Origin: Bacteroidales bacterium
GTDB taxonomy: Bacteria > Bacteroidota > Bacteroidia > Bacteroidales > JAQXIO01
Assembly (NCBI GenBank): GCA_029007825.1
Contig: JAQXIO010000053.1
Span: forward strand, 92,156 to 156,155
Reading direction: 5' to 3'
DNA: 64,000 nt
Shown: positions 28,716-37,390 of the stretch, piece by piece
Position numbering within the stretch: position 1 is the first letter of the stretch
Layout of the letters: every line of letters starts with the position of its first letter
The notes under the pieces: generated by a model
Told to the model about the DNA's origin: nothing
The model's input: only the letters and a program-made list of their open reading frames with translations
Database searches by the model: none
Position numbers and translations under genes: made by a program

Positions 28716-30271
28716 TGAAAAAGAGAATCAATATTTTAAAGATAATGCGAGTACTCCTCGCATTATTCGTTTTTGCCGCCATCACTTTCCTTTTTATCGA
28801 CTTTACGGGAAAATCCGATCATTTTTCATGGCTGGCTCACATGCAGCTTATTCCGGCTATACTGGCAGGGATGGGCGGAATCGTTATCGTTTTGCTTCTG
28901 CTTACGTTCTTATTCGGACGGATTTACTGCTCGGTTATCTGTCCGTTCGGTATTTTACAAGACATACTGGAACGGATTACGACTTTCCGTATGAAAAAGA
29001 AAAAACGGAAGACACGTTACCGTTATGCCAAACCACAGAATAAATTACGTTATATTTTGCTGGCGGCTATCGTTATACTGTTTTTCGCGGGCACAACGCG
29101 TCCGTTATTATTATTAGATCCTTACAGCAATTTCGGGCGTATCGCAACGAATATTTTCGCTCCCGTTTACGTGGGGCTGAACAATCTGGCGGAGTTTATC
29201 CTGTTGAAGTTCAATAATTATTCACTTTACCATCAGCGTGTGTATGCGGTGCTTTCGTCCGTTTTGTTTTCTGCCGCGGTATTTATCGCCATCGGTATTG
29301 CGGTTCATATGAGGGGCCGGATTTTCTGCAATACGCTTTGCCCGACGGGAGCTATACTAAGCTTAGTTTCGCGCTATTCTATTTTCCGGCTTTCTTTCGA
29401 TAAAGAGGCGTGTAACCAATGCGGCCTGTGCGAAAAGGGTTGTAAGGCACAGTGTATCGACAGCAAAGAGAAGAGTATCGATGCTTCGCGCTGCGTAGAT
29501 TGCTTCAATTGTATCTCGGCTTGCAGCAAGGGTGGAATGCAATATCGTTTCGTAAATCCTTTTTCAAAGAAAAAAAGTGTGGGTAAAGTGGAGAAAAAAG
29601 CTCCCGAAAAAGCCAATTCGAGAAGGGCTTTTATCGCAACGAGCGCAACCATTGCGGGTACGTTACCGTTGCTTTCGGTAAAAGGTGCCGACAAGGAGAA
29701 GGAGTTAATCGATCATTCGAAGCCGATTCTTCCTCCGGGGGCAATCAGCCGCAAACATTTCGATAAAAACTGTACGGCCTGCCACCTGTGCGTGGCTAAG
29801 TGCCCGAATCATGTCATTAAACCGGCTACGTTCCAGTTCGGTGCGGGTTACCTGCTGAAACCGCATATTACTTATGAACATGGTTTCTGTAATTACGAGT
29901 GTACGATTTGTTCGGAGGTGTGCCCGAACCATGCGATCGAGCCTTTAACGAAAGAAGAGAAGAAGCTCGTGCAGGTGGGTATCGCTGAATTTATCAAGGA
30001 GCTTTGCATCGTTTACACGGAGGGTACGGATTGCGGTGCCTGTTCAGAGCATTGTCCGACACAAGCCGTGCATATGGTTCCTTATGAGGGAACGCTTACT
30101 ATTCCGAAAATGGAACAAGAGTTGTGTATCGGTTGCGGAGGCTGCGAGTATATTTGTCCGGCCCGTCCGGTGCGTGCGATCAACGTGATAGCGAAAGAGG
30201 TACAGGGTACGGCAAAAGTGCCAGTAGTGGAAGAGCACAAAGAGGTCGAAGTGGATGATTTCGGTTTTTAA
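28715..30271 (+). CDS. Membrane polyferredoxin with an internal Tat-like segment
   Basis: A 518-residue protein. The N-terminal part has four to five membrane helices with CSVICPFG and CNTLCPTG, like NapH/CcoG-type quinol-linked proteins. Two [4Fe-4S] ferredoxin motifs follow (C233/236/239/243 and C260/263/266/270). A second hydrophobic stretch begins NSRRAFIATS (301-310), much like a twin-arginine signal. Four more cysteine motifs come after it (C353-363, C392-403, C440-447, C471-481). It probably moves electrons from the quinone pool or cytoplasm to a partner outside, plausibly the DUF362 protein encoded immediately upstream with a one-base overlap. The partner is inference. Confidence 0.88.
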   Translation: MKKRINILKIMRVLLALFVFAAITFLFIDFTGKSDHFSWLAHMQLIPAILAGMGGIVIVLLLLTFLFGRIYCSVICPFGILQDILERITTFRMKKKKRKTRYRYAKPQNKLRYILLAAIVILFFAGTTRPLLLLDPYSNFGRIATNIFAPVYVGLNNLAEFILLKFNNYSLYHQRVYAVLSSVLFSAAVFIAIGIAVHMRGRIFCNTLCPTGAILSLVSRYSIFRLSFDKEACNQCGLCEKGCKAQCIDSKEKSIDASRCVDCFNCISACSKGGMQYRFVNPFSKKKSVGKVEKKAPEKANSRRAFIATSATIAGTLPLLSVKGADKEKELIDHSKPILPPGAISRKHFDKNCTACHLCVAKCPNHVIKPATFQFGAGYLLKPHITYEHGFCNYECTICSEVCPNHAIEPLTKEEKKLVQVGIAEFIKELCIVYTEGTDCGACSEHCPTQAVHMVPYEGTLTIPKMEQELCIGCGGCEYICPARPVRAINVIAKEVQGTAKVPVVEEHKEVEVDDFGF

Positions 30272-30322
30272 AATGCTGTTTTAAATTTTCGGTTTATCCC
30301 GAATTTTCTCACTTGTCATTCT

Positions 30323-30356
30323 TTTAGGCGGAACGGTGGTTATTGTTCCGCCTAAA
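30323..30356 (+). terminator. Hairpin terminator after the polyferredoxin operon
   Basis: A perfect 12-bp stem (TTTAGGCGGAAC at 30323-30334 with GTTCCGCCTAAA at 30345-30356) and a 10-base loop, 50 bases after the operon stop. It lacks a long T run, so it may need assistance. Confidence 0.65.
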
Positions 30357-30443
30357 TAATAAACAGCTATCAAAATAATTTTAAACGGTAGCATTTAAAA
30401 TCCGGACACTCTTTAAATACTACCGTTTTTACCTTTCCCCCGA

Positions 30444-30505
30444 TGAGCAAAAACGGGCGGTGTGCCGGCATAACAAATAAATTTGTTTCTGCGCCCGGCT
30501 TGCAT
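30444..30505 (+). repeat. Dispersed inverted repeat, copy B
   Basis: Same family as copy A, with GCCGG pairing with CCGGC around an inner ACAAAT/ATTTGT stem. It is the first of two tandem copies exactly 80 bases apart upstream of tgt. Confidence 0.75.
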
Positions 30506-30513
30506 TATCTTTG
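30482..30513 (+). promoter_or_regulatory. Repeat-borne promoter P1 of tgt
   Basis: TTTG at 30482-30485 lies inside repeat copy B. After a 20-base spacer, TATCTTTG at 30506-30513 completes a Bacteroidota promoter. The ATG of tgt is 96 bases further on. Confidence 0.65.
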
Positions 30514-30523
30514 CATACAAATA

Positions 30524-30584
30524 AGCGAAAATAGGCGGTGTGCCAGTATAACCAGATAAACTTGCTTCTGCTTCCGGCTTGCAC
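30524..30584 (+). repeat. Dispersed inverted repeat, copy C
   Basis: The second tandem copy, matching copy B at GGCGGTGTGCC, the internal CTTCTGC region and CCGGCTTGCA. It is offset by 80 bases from copy B. Confidence 0.75.
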
Positions 30585-30592
30585 TATTTTTG
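30562..30592 (+). promoter_or_regulatory. Repeat-borne promoter P2 of tgt
   Basis: TTG at 30562-30564, a 20-base spacer and TATTTTTG at 30585-30592, ending 16 bases before the tgt ATG. It is the duplicate of P1. Confidence 0.7.
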
Positions 30593-30608
30593 CACGAAAA
30601 AATAAGGA

Positions 30609-31739
30609 ATGAAGTTCGAACTATCGGCAAACGACCCATTATCGTCGGCGAGAGCCGGCTTATTACATACGGATCACGGAACCATAGAGACTCCTATTTT
30701 TATGCCTGTGGGAACGCAGGCTACGGTGAAGGCCGTGCATATGACGGAACTAAAAGAGGATGTGAAGGCTCAGATTATACTGGGAAATACTTATCATCTT
30801 TATCTGCGGCCGGGTACGGAGATTCTGGAAAAGGCAGGCGGACTACACAAATTCAATTCATGGAACGGCCCGATTCTTACCGACAGCGGCGGTTTCCAGG
30901 TCTTTTCATTATCGGAGAACCGGAAGCTGACAGAGGAGGGTGCACATTTCCGTTCACATATCGATGGTTCCAAGCATTTATTCACGCCGGAGAAGGTTAT
31001 GGATATCGAACGTTCGATCGGTGCGGATATTATCATGGCTTTAGACGAGTGCACGCCGGGTGATGCTGATTATGCCTATGCGAAAAAATCGCTCGACCTT
31101 ACGGAGCGCTGGCTGGATCGTTGTTTTGCCCGCTTCAACTCGACCGATCCTAAATACGGCTATAACCAGAGCTTATTCCCTATCGTACAGGGATGCGTTT
31201 ATCCTGACCTGAGAAAGCGTGCTGCCGAAAATGTTGCGTCAAAAGGCGCCGACGGAAATGCTATCGGGGGGTTGGCCGTAGGCGAACCTACTGAGAAAAT
31301 GTACGAGATGATCGAAGTGGTGAACGAGATTCTCCCGAAGGATCGTCCGCGTTACCTGATGGGTGTCGGTACGCCCGCTAATCTACTCGAGGCAATCGAA
31401 AGGGGTGTGGATATGTTCGATTGCATTATGCCTACACGGAACGGACGGAACGGACAGATTTTCACGAAAGAGGGGGTATTGAATATGCGCAATAAGAAGT
31501 GGGCAGACGATTTTTCCCCGATAGAGGCAGACGGGGCTTCGTTCGTAGACCGCCTGTATTCCAAGGCATACCTGCGGCACCTGTTTATTGCGGACGAGAT
31601 TCTGGCCCTGCAAATCGCTTCGATCCATAACCTGGCTTTTTACCTATGGTTAGTAGGGGAAGCCCGGAAGCATATCATAGAGGGAGATTTTACCCAATGG
31701 AAGGGCAGTATCATTAAAAGGGTTTCCACGCGTATATAA
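30609..31739 (+). CDS. tgt: tRNA-guanine transglycosylase
   Basis: A 376-residue enzyme that swaps G34 of GUN-anticodon tRNAs for a queuosine precursor base. TDSGGFQVFS holds Asp92, DECTPGDA and the substrate block VQGCVYPDLR follow, GGLAVGE is intact, and the nucleophile Asp sits in MFDCIMPTRNGRNG. The C-terminal zinc site of the E. coli type (three Cys and one His) is not conserved: where cysteines are expected the protein reads EADGASFVDRLYS before KAYLRHLF, so only the His remains. Two tandem promoters precede it. The lptF/G-type gene follows after nine bases and is probably co-transcribed. Confidence 0.95.
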   Translation: MKFELSANDPLSSARAGLLHTDHGTIETPIFMPVGTQATVKAVHMTELKEDVKAQIILGNTYHLYLRPGTEILEKAGGLHKFNSWNGPILTDSGGFQVFSLSENRKLTEEGAHFRSHIDGSKHLFTPEKVMDIERSIGADIIMALDECTPGDADYAYAKKSLDLTERWLDRCFARFNSTDPKYGYNQSLFPIVQGCVYPDLRKRAAENVASKGADGNAIGGLAVGEPTEKMYEMIEVVNEILPKDRPRYLMGVGTPANLLEAIERGVDMFDCIMPTRNGRNGQIFTKEGVLNMRNKKWADDFSPIEADGASFVDRLYSKAYLRHLFIADEILALQIASIHNLAFYLWLVGEARKHIIEGDFTQWKGSIIKRVSTRI

Positions 31740-31748
31740 ACCGGGATT

Positions 31749-32825
31749 ATGCTGAAAAAAATCGACTGGTATATTATTAAGAAATTCATAGGGACTTACG
31801 TTTTCGCTATCGCCCTTATCATTGCCATATCGGTGGTATTCGACATTAACGAAAAGATCGACCGTTTCCTTGACCCGCAAGTTCCGCTGAATGCCATTAT
31901 TTTCGATTATTATCTGAATTTTATCCCTTATTTCGTCAACCTGTTCAGCCCGTTGTTCACTTTTATCGCGGTAATCTTTTTTACTTCGAAAATGGCGGAT
32001 AACTCGGAGATTATCGCGATCCTTTCGAGCGGGATGAGTTTCAGACGCCTGATGGTTCCGTATATGATCTCGGCTTTGCTGATTTCTGCCTCGACTTTTT
32101 ACCTGAACGGTTACGTGATACCTCCGGCCAATATCAAACGTCTCAATTTCCAGCATACTTATATCAATAACAAGAAGGTTACTTACGCCAGCAACGTGCA
32201 GGCGGAGGTGGAGCCGGGGGTGGTGGTTTATTTCGACCGCTACGATTCCGATATGAAACGGGGTTACCGCTTTTCTATGGAGAAGTTCGAAGAGAAGCAT
32301 CTGAAATCACGCCTTACGGCACAGCGTATCGAATATGATTCGGCTTACCACTGGATTCTGCATAACTATATGATCCGTGACTTCAACGGCATGAAAGAGG
32401 AGATTTCCAGCGGCAGCATAAAGGATACAACGATCCATATCATGCCTTCGGACTTCCTTATATCGAAGAGCGACGGGGAGCGCATGACAAATCCCGAACT
32501 TCGGAAATATATCAAACGGCAAAAAGACCGGGGGATCGGCAATATCACCATCTTCGAACTGGAGTATGCCAAGCGTTTTTCGATGGCGATGGCGTCATTT
32601 ATCCTTACGACCATCGGTGTTTCGCTTTCTTCGCGAAAGGTAAAGGGGGGTATGGGCTTTAATATCGGTATCGGGCTCTTACTGAGTTTTTCCTATATTC
32701 TTTTTATGACGGTATCATCGACCTTCGCCATTTCGGGGATGATGAGCCCGGTTATGGCGGTGTGGCTTCCGAATATTATTTATACGCTTATCGCTGTTTA
32801 TTTGTATAATAAGGCTCCGAGATAA
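31749..32825 (+). CDS. LptF/LptG-family permease
   Basis: A 358-residue YjgP/YjgQ-family inner-membrane protein that works in the LptB2FG complex extracting lipopolysaccharide toward the outer membrane. Three N-terminal helices, with the conserved FFTSKMADNSEIIAILSSGM coupling region, precede a periplasmic beta-jellyroll (about 130-250). Three C-terminal helices start near FELEYAKRFSMAMASF. The length is usual. Whether it is F or G cannot be decided from the sequence. It follows tgt closely. Confidence 0.92.
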   Translation: MLKKIDWYIIKKFIGTYVFAIALIIAISVVFDINEKIDRFLDPQVPLNAIIFDYYLNFIPYFVNLFSPLFTFIAVIFFTSKMADNSEIIAILSSGMSFRRLMVPYMISALLISASTFYLNGYVIPPANIKRLNFQHTYINNKKVTYASNVQAEVEPGVVVYFDRYDSDMKRGYRFSMEKFEEKHLKSRLTAQRIEYDSAYHWILHNYMIRDFNGMKEEISSGSIKDTTIHIMPSDFLISKSDGERMTNPELRKYIKRQKDRGIGNITIFELEYAKRFSMAMASFILTTIGVSLSSRKVKGGMGFNIGIGLLLSFSYILFMTVSSTFAISGMMSPVMAVWLPNIIYTLIAVYLYNKAPR

Positions 32826-33365
32826 AACTTATTTCTTCAGATTTACGTTTCCCTGGATTTAGAGAAGCGTACAGAGATAAAAAAGAGGAGATATTTTGTG
32901 TTCTTGTTTTTCATTTCTACAAAATAAAAAGGGAACACAAAACCATCATGTATTTCTAAATTCCTACTCTCCGGTATCTTTTTTTTCTTTATTTCAATGC
33001 TTGATTCTGCGTATTCCGGGCTACCTGTTATGTGAAAATATAATCAAATTCAGAGGTTTCGTTTTTTTATTTTTTACAATTAAAGGAGTTATCCGTCCAT
33101 ATGGATTTGTTATTTCCATGAATCGATGAGGAATACACCTTATTTTGCTAATTTTTAGCGATTTAGGCGTTTTGTTTTTTTTTACAAATACAATCCCATA
33201 TATAACGAAAGTGTTAAAATATCAGGAAATTGCACATACAAAAAGCATACATAAGCCTTATAATGTAATGTAAAAATATTACAACACTGATAATCTGACA
33301 CTTATAATGAAAATAATTCTTTTTTTATTTGTCTTATTTCGAAACAGGTAACAGAAAAACGATAT
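32826..33365. other. Long AT-rich gene-free region
   Basis: About 540 bases without a plausible gene. A 10-bp inverted repeat (TTTTGTGTTC at 32894-32903 with GAACACAAAA at 32933-32942) flanks a 29-base loop and could terminate the upstream operon. The remainder is T-rich, with long homopolymer runs. Confidence 0.5.
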
Positions 33366-33373
33366 TACATTTG
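33366..33373 (+). promoter_or_regulatory. -7 box of the LruC gene
   Basis: TACATTTG fits the -7 consensus, 43 bases before the ATG at 33417. The only TTTG upstream is too far away to count. Confidence 0.45.
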
Positions 33374-33416
33374 CGTTCAGATATTTACGTCAATATCGAT
33401 CTAATCAAATTGTGCT

Positions 33417-35381
33417 ATGACGCAGAAAAACTTATTAAAAATCTTCACGACGATTTGTTTAATAGGGTTGATAGGAACCCAAACAGGTTGTGTGGAAAAA
33501 GACATCTATGACTCGGAATACAACAAATCATTATTGCCGGGCGGAACGTATGAATTCGGGTATGCAACGCGAAGCGACAAGACCCTGAGCGTAAATTACA
33601 ACACGCCGGGATTCAAAGCTTTTATCGAAGTGTACGATGAAAATCCAGTGGATGACTCCAATATAAAAAAGACGGGAATCGAGCCTATCTATTCCGCCTA
33701 TACAGATGAGAACGGCAAGTTCGAAGGAAAAATGTATATTCCCACCTCTGCTAAAACGGTCTATCTTTATACAGCCAACTGGGGTTTTCCCCGTTGCGTA
33801 AAGCTGGAGGGTACAACGAACGGATTCGTATATAATACCGCGAACATTTCATCGGGACGTGCAGCTACGGCAAAATCAGCACCGAATATCTTCACGAACA
33901 ACGAGGCTCCGTTCGACTTCGGTTATATGACAAAATATAAGGACGGTTGTTTCCTCAAATCGCTTTCGAAATGGGGATGGAACGGAGAGGTAGACAATGC
34001 CGCTACGGGCACAAACTACCAAACGATAACCGCCCAAGCAGGTAAGGCTAACGAAACCTTAGGAACGATTGCCAAACGCGCCCAAGATCATTTTGCCGCT
34101 ACGGAAGATAAGACTTCGTTCCTGAGCGAAGCTAATGTTACCAACATTTCAGTAAAAGAGGATGGAACGACTCTGGACGTTATTTTCCTCGCAGAGCAGG
34201 CTGCTTATCAGAACGTATTGGGGTACTACTATTATAAAGAGGGCAATGCACCGAAAAGCAGGGATGAGATGTTCAAAATGAAAAAATACATTATCTTTCC
34301 CCGGATATTCCACGACAACGACGGCTTTTATGCTCTCCCGACCGGAGCAACTGCACGCCTGCAATTTTTCGGTGAAAATTACGATCAACCGGCTTCGGAA
34401 GAATTCCCAAAAGGTTATGTAATCGGATGGTTCTTTATTTCGGATGGTTTCAGCCCCAGTTCCTGCTCTATCAAACAGGTTTCATTACTTGCCGCTTTTA
34501 ACGGGATGAATACTATTTTCTTCTCAAACGACGTGAAACAGAGCGATAACGATTACCGCCGCTTCGTGTCGCTGGACGATAAAAAATCGGGATTAGTATT
34601 GCTCGGATTCGAAGACCAGGTTAAGCTGGATCCTGCTACGGAAGATTATTGCGACGCATTGTTCTATATTCAGTCTTCGAAAGATATTTCACAAGGAGGA
34701 CGTCCGGAAATACCCACCGATCCGAAACCGGAAGAGGGAACGGAAACAATCAGCGGTACTCTTTGCTTCGAAGATATCTGGCCTTCGGGCGGCGATTACG
34801 ACCTGAACGACGTTGCGATCGAATATACCCGTGTACTGACTTTCGACGGGGCGAACAACATCACGAAAGCAACGGAGACATTCACTCCGACCCAGAAGCC
34901 GGATGCTGCAATGAACGATAACTTTTTCGCTTACAGGGTTTCAAGTTTAGGTAAAGTAACGTTGCCATCGAACGGCCTGACCGAACCGGAAACGAACTCG
35001 ATTGTAATAAACCAAAGCGCAAAAACACTAAAGAGCGTAACGGTAACAAGAGAGATCGAGGGAACAATGAATAAAGATGAATTCAAACTGGATTTCGATC
35101 CGTATATTATTGTAGGAGGATATTCAACAAAAGACCGAATAGAGGTGCATTTGCCGAAGAAAACACCGACATCATATGCCAACAATCATCTGAATTACAC
35201 GAAGGATGAGGCTTACTATATGAAAGTGGACGGTTCTTATCCTTTTGCAATCGATATTCCTGTCCTGAATTTTAACCTGGCAACTGAGACTATCAAGATC
35301 GACGACGATACCCAATATCCGAAATTCAGGTCGTGGGCCGATTCGTACGGTAAAAACGATACGGACTGGTATAAAAAGTGA
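33417..35381 (+). CDS. LruC-domain outer-surface lipoprotein
   Basis: A 654-residue lipoprotein (lipidated Cys25 in TQTGC) with a LruC/DUF4842-type C-terminal domain. The marks are the repeated early portion with TDENGKFEGKMYIP, a DUF4114-like block with FFISDGFSP, and the calcium-binding-like FEDIWPSGGDYDLNDVAIEY, which is diagnostic of LruC proteins. That domain was named in Leptospira and is widespread on Bacteroidota surfaces. The function is unknown; ligand binding or adhesion is likely. It stands alone between its own -7 box and a strong terminator. Confidence 0.85.
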   Translation: MTQKNLLKIFTTICLIGLIGTQTGCVEKDIYDSEYNKSLLPGGTYEFGYATRSDKTLSVNYNTPGFKAFIEVYDENPVDDSNIKKTGIEPIYSAYTDENGKFEGKMYIPTSAKTVYLYTANWGFPRCVKLEGTTNGFVYNTANISSGRAATAKSAPNIFTNNEAPFDFGYMTKYKDGCFLKSLSKWGWNGEVDNAATGTNYQTITAQAGKANETLGTIAKRAQDHFAATEDKTSFLSEANVTNISVKEDGTTLDVIFLAEQAAYQNVLGYYYYKEGNAPKSRDEMFKMKKYIIFPRIFHDNDGFYALPTGATARLQFFGENYDQPASEEFPKGYVIGWFFISDGFSPSSCSIKQVSLLAAFNGMNTIFFSNDVKQSDNDYRRFVSLDDKKSGLVLLGFEDQVKLDPATEDYCDALFYIQSSKDISQGGRPEIPTDPKPEEGTETISGTLCFEDIWPSGGDYDLNDVAIEYTRVLTFDGANNITKATETFTPTQKPDAAMNDNFFAYRVSSLGKVTLPSNGLTEPETNSIVINQSAKTLKSVTVTREIEGTMNKDEFKLDFDPYIIVGGYSTKDRIEVHLPKKTPTSYANNHLNYTKDEAYYMKVDGSYPFAIDIPVLNFNLATETIKIDDDTQYPKFRSWADSYGKNDTDWYKK

Positions 35382-35416
35382 TCTCCCCCGTTTAAATTGA
35401 AATACTGACAAGAAAA

Positions 35417-35453
35417 ATACCCGGCTGTTTTCTCAACAGCCGGGTATTTTTTT
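35417..35453 (+). terminator. Strong intrinsic terminator after the LruC gene
   Basis: A perfect 13-bp stem (35417-35429 with 35435-35447, core ACCCGGCTGTT/AACAGCCGGGT), a 5-base loop and a run of T. Confidence 0.9.
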
Positions 35454-35891
35454 ATTACGGTTTATTATGAGCTTATGAAAAATGGCTGAATAAAACTTCA
35501 ACAGATACTGAATAACATTCGCAAAATCTTACTCTCCCGGAAAATAAAACCAGTGACAACGATATCAATACCGTATATCTTTCCGTTATCATCCGATCTA
35601 AATATTAAATGCCGTTTCAAATAATTACCGGCTTATACCTGCCGCTAAATTTGTAAAATACACATTATTATTCCTATCTTAGCAAAGAAAAAGAAAATAT
35701 CTTTTTTTTCTTTTCCCAATCTATCCTTTTACCCGATCGGGCAATCTTGCCAAAGATATCCACAGAAAATCTCTGAACCGAGCCCTCCATATTTATATAT
35801 CAACCTATTTTTCAACCATTTAAATTAAGCGATCGTATCCATAAAAGTATGATACCGATTCTCTATTTTCATAATTCAAGAAAATCTGATT
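35454..35891. other. Gene-free spacer
   Basis: AT-rich sequence before the small ATPase gene. I see no gene, hairpin or clear promoter box in it. Confidence 0.4.
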
Positions 35892-36440
35892 ATGTATAAC
35901 AAAAATTATTTTATTCTTACCGGTGGTCCGGGCAGCGGTAAAACGACTGTGTTAAAAGAGTTGCGTGCCATGGGCTATCTTACAGTAGAAGAAGCTGCCC
36001 GTGAGATTATCCGCAAACAGGTATTGTCAGAGGGCAATGCTGTGCCATGGGGCGATCTTGTCAAATATTCGGAACTTATGCGGCTGCGCTCGGTACTCGA
36101 CTATCTCGAATACGCGCATGTAACGGCTCCATGTTTCTTCGACCGGGGTATTCCCGATACATTTGCCTATAACAAACTTACCGGGATGGATGTAAACAAC
36201 GAGCTTAAGCGGGCTGTATCGGATTACCGGTATAATAAAAATGTATTTTTGTTTCGGCCCCGGGAGGATATTTATGTAACGGACGACGAGCGCAAACAGG
36301 ATTTCGAAACGGCTGTCCGTACTTACCAGGTAATAAAAGAGAGTTACCGTGAAAATGGATATGTATTGACGGAGGTTCCGTTCCTTCCGCCAAAAGAGCG
36401 TGCAAAATGGGTATCAGAGTTTATTACAAATCCGGGATAA
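35892..36440 (+). CDS. AAA_28-type small P-loop ATPase/kinase
   Basis: A 182-residue P-loop protein of the AAA_28 (NadR kinase-like) type. Walker A is GGPGSGKTT (11-19), a VEEAAREIIRKQ helix follows, and FFDRGIPDT is the Walker-B-like segment. VFLFRPREDIYVTDDERKQ resembles a lid. These proteins are probably small-molecule kinases; the substrate is not known. It is monocistronic and convergent with the next gene, with stops 35 bases apart. Confidence 0.85.
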   Translation: MYNKNYFILTGGPGSGKTTVLKELRAMGYLTVEEAAREIIRKQVLSEGNAVPWGDLVKYSELMRLRSVLDYLEYAHVTAPCFFDRGIPDTFAYNKLTGMDVNNELKRAVSDYRYNKNVFLFRPREDIYVTDDERKQDFETAVRTYQVIKESYRENGYVLTEVPFLPPKERAKWVSEFITNPG

Positions 36441-36475
36441 GGTAAACAAAGAGGGGGTGTCTTTGCAATTCCGTT

Positions 36476-37054
36476 TCAGAAAAATCCGTAACGCCGCGTT
36501 TTCTTCTTGTAGGCGATATAGGGCATTCCGAACACCGTGGGTAAAAATTTCTCCTCTTCCAATATCTGCAGATGAATAAGGATAACAGTCAGTGCCGACA
36601 TTGCCACAGAAAGGGGACTTGGGAACATGCACATTGTTCCGATATAGAAAAGGTCGAAGCCAAGAAATGCAGGATTCCTGATTATCCGGTATATTCCTAC
36701 CGTTATCATTTTTGTTTCCTGCGTTTGGTCTATTCCTGCACGCCAACTGTCTTTCATCGTAACTACCGCACAAAGGAAACAGATTACCCCTGTAACGGAA
36801 AACAATAATCCGGTAATTCTGAGTGCGGGCAGAGGCGCCGGATGCCCGAAAGCTACACTGCCATATTGCATGAATGGCATAACAAACGTACATATGGCCA
36901 GCAATAGTTCGATACGGTATGTTTTCAGCGGCTTTTTCCCTTTCAGCAAGCGGTTTGTTTGTATTCCCCGCCGCCACAATGCAAATTGTTTGACGAGGTA
37001 AATAAGGTAAAATACCGTTATGACAGTAAAAGCGAGTAATTTCCAACTGCTCAT
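36476..37054 (-). CDS. Isoprenylcysteine methyltransferase-family membrane protein
   Basis: A 192-residue membrane protein with about five hydrophobic helices and the ICMT-type C-terminal core GIYRIIRNPAFLGFDLFYIG followed by HLQILEEEKFL and YIAYKKKTRRYGFF. In this superfamily the R-x-P and E-E motifs bind S-adenosylmethionine. The bacterial substrates are generally unknown. It lies between convergent and divergent neighbours with no operon partner. Confidence 0.87.
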   Translation of the reverse strand: MSSWKLLAFTVITVFYLIYLVKQFALWRRGIQTNRLLKGKKPLKTYRIELLLAICTFVMPFMQYGSVAFGHPAPLPALRITGLLFSVTGVICFLCAVVTMKDSWRAGIDQTQETKMITVGIYRIIRNPAFLGFDLFYIGTMCMFPSPLSVAMSALTVILIHLQILEEEKFLPTVFGMPYIAYKKKTRRYGFF

Positions 37055-37213
37055 TTTATAGCCTGAAACGTATTGTTTGTTTCTATCCCCAAATTTACAA
37101 TAACCTACAGTGATAATTTATTCTGCAGGAGATTATTTTAGAACAGGGCAACAGCACCGAAACAGAATACAACGGCATTTTTTATAAAAGAGAAGTTATC
37201 ACCTTGTAAAAGC

Positions 37214-37248
37214 AAGACAGGCCACCCGAGAACCGGACGGCCTGTCTT
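37214..37248 (-). terminator. Hairpin, probable terminator
   Basis: A 10-bp stem (AAGACAGGCC at 37214-37223 with GGCCTGTCTT at 37239-37248). On the minus strand it is followed by a short T-rich stretch, and it lies about 130 bases after the stop of the thioredoxin-fold gene. Confidence 0.5.
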
Positions 37249-37303
37249 TACAAATTTAAATTCAACCTAAAATAAATCTCTCAGATAAAACGACTTTTTA
37301 TTA

Positions 37304-37390
37304 TCTATAAATCGCTCGCAATAAACGCTGCGCCTCAGCATAATTCAGCCAAACCCGATTCTGCATCCGGCTTGCAGGTTATCTTAACCA
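37304..37390 (+). repeat. Dispersed inverted repeat, copy D
   Basis: Matches copy E over its left half (TCTATAAAT...CTCAGCATAAT) and the whole family at CCGGCTTGCA. It covers the stop codon of the minus-strand thioredoxin-fold gene (37379-37381), and the -7-like sequence is decayed to TTATCTTAA. Confidence 0.65.
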
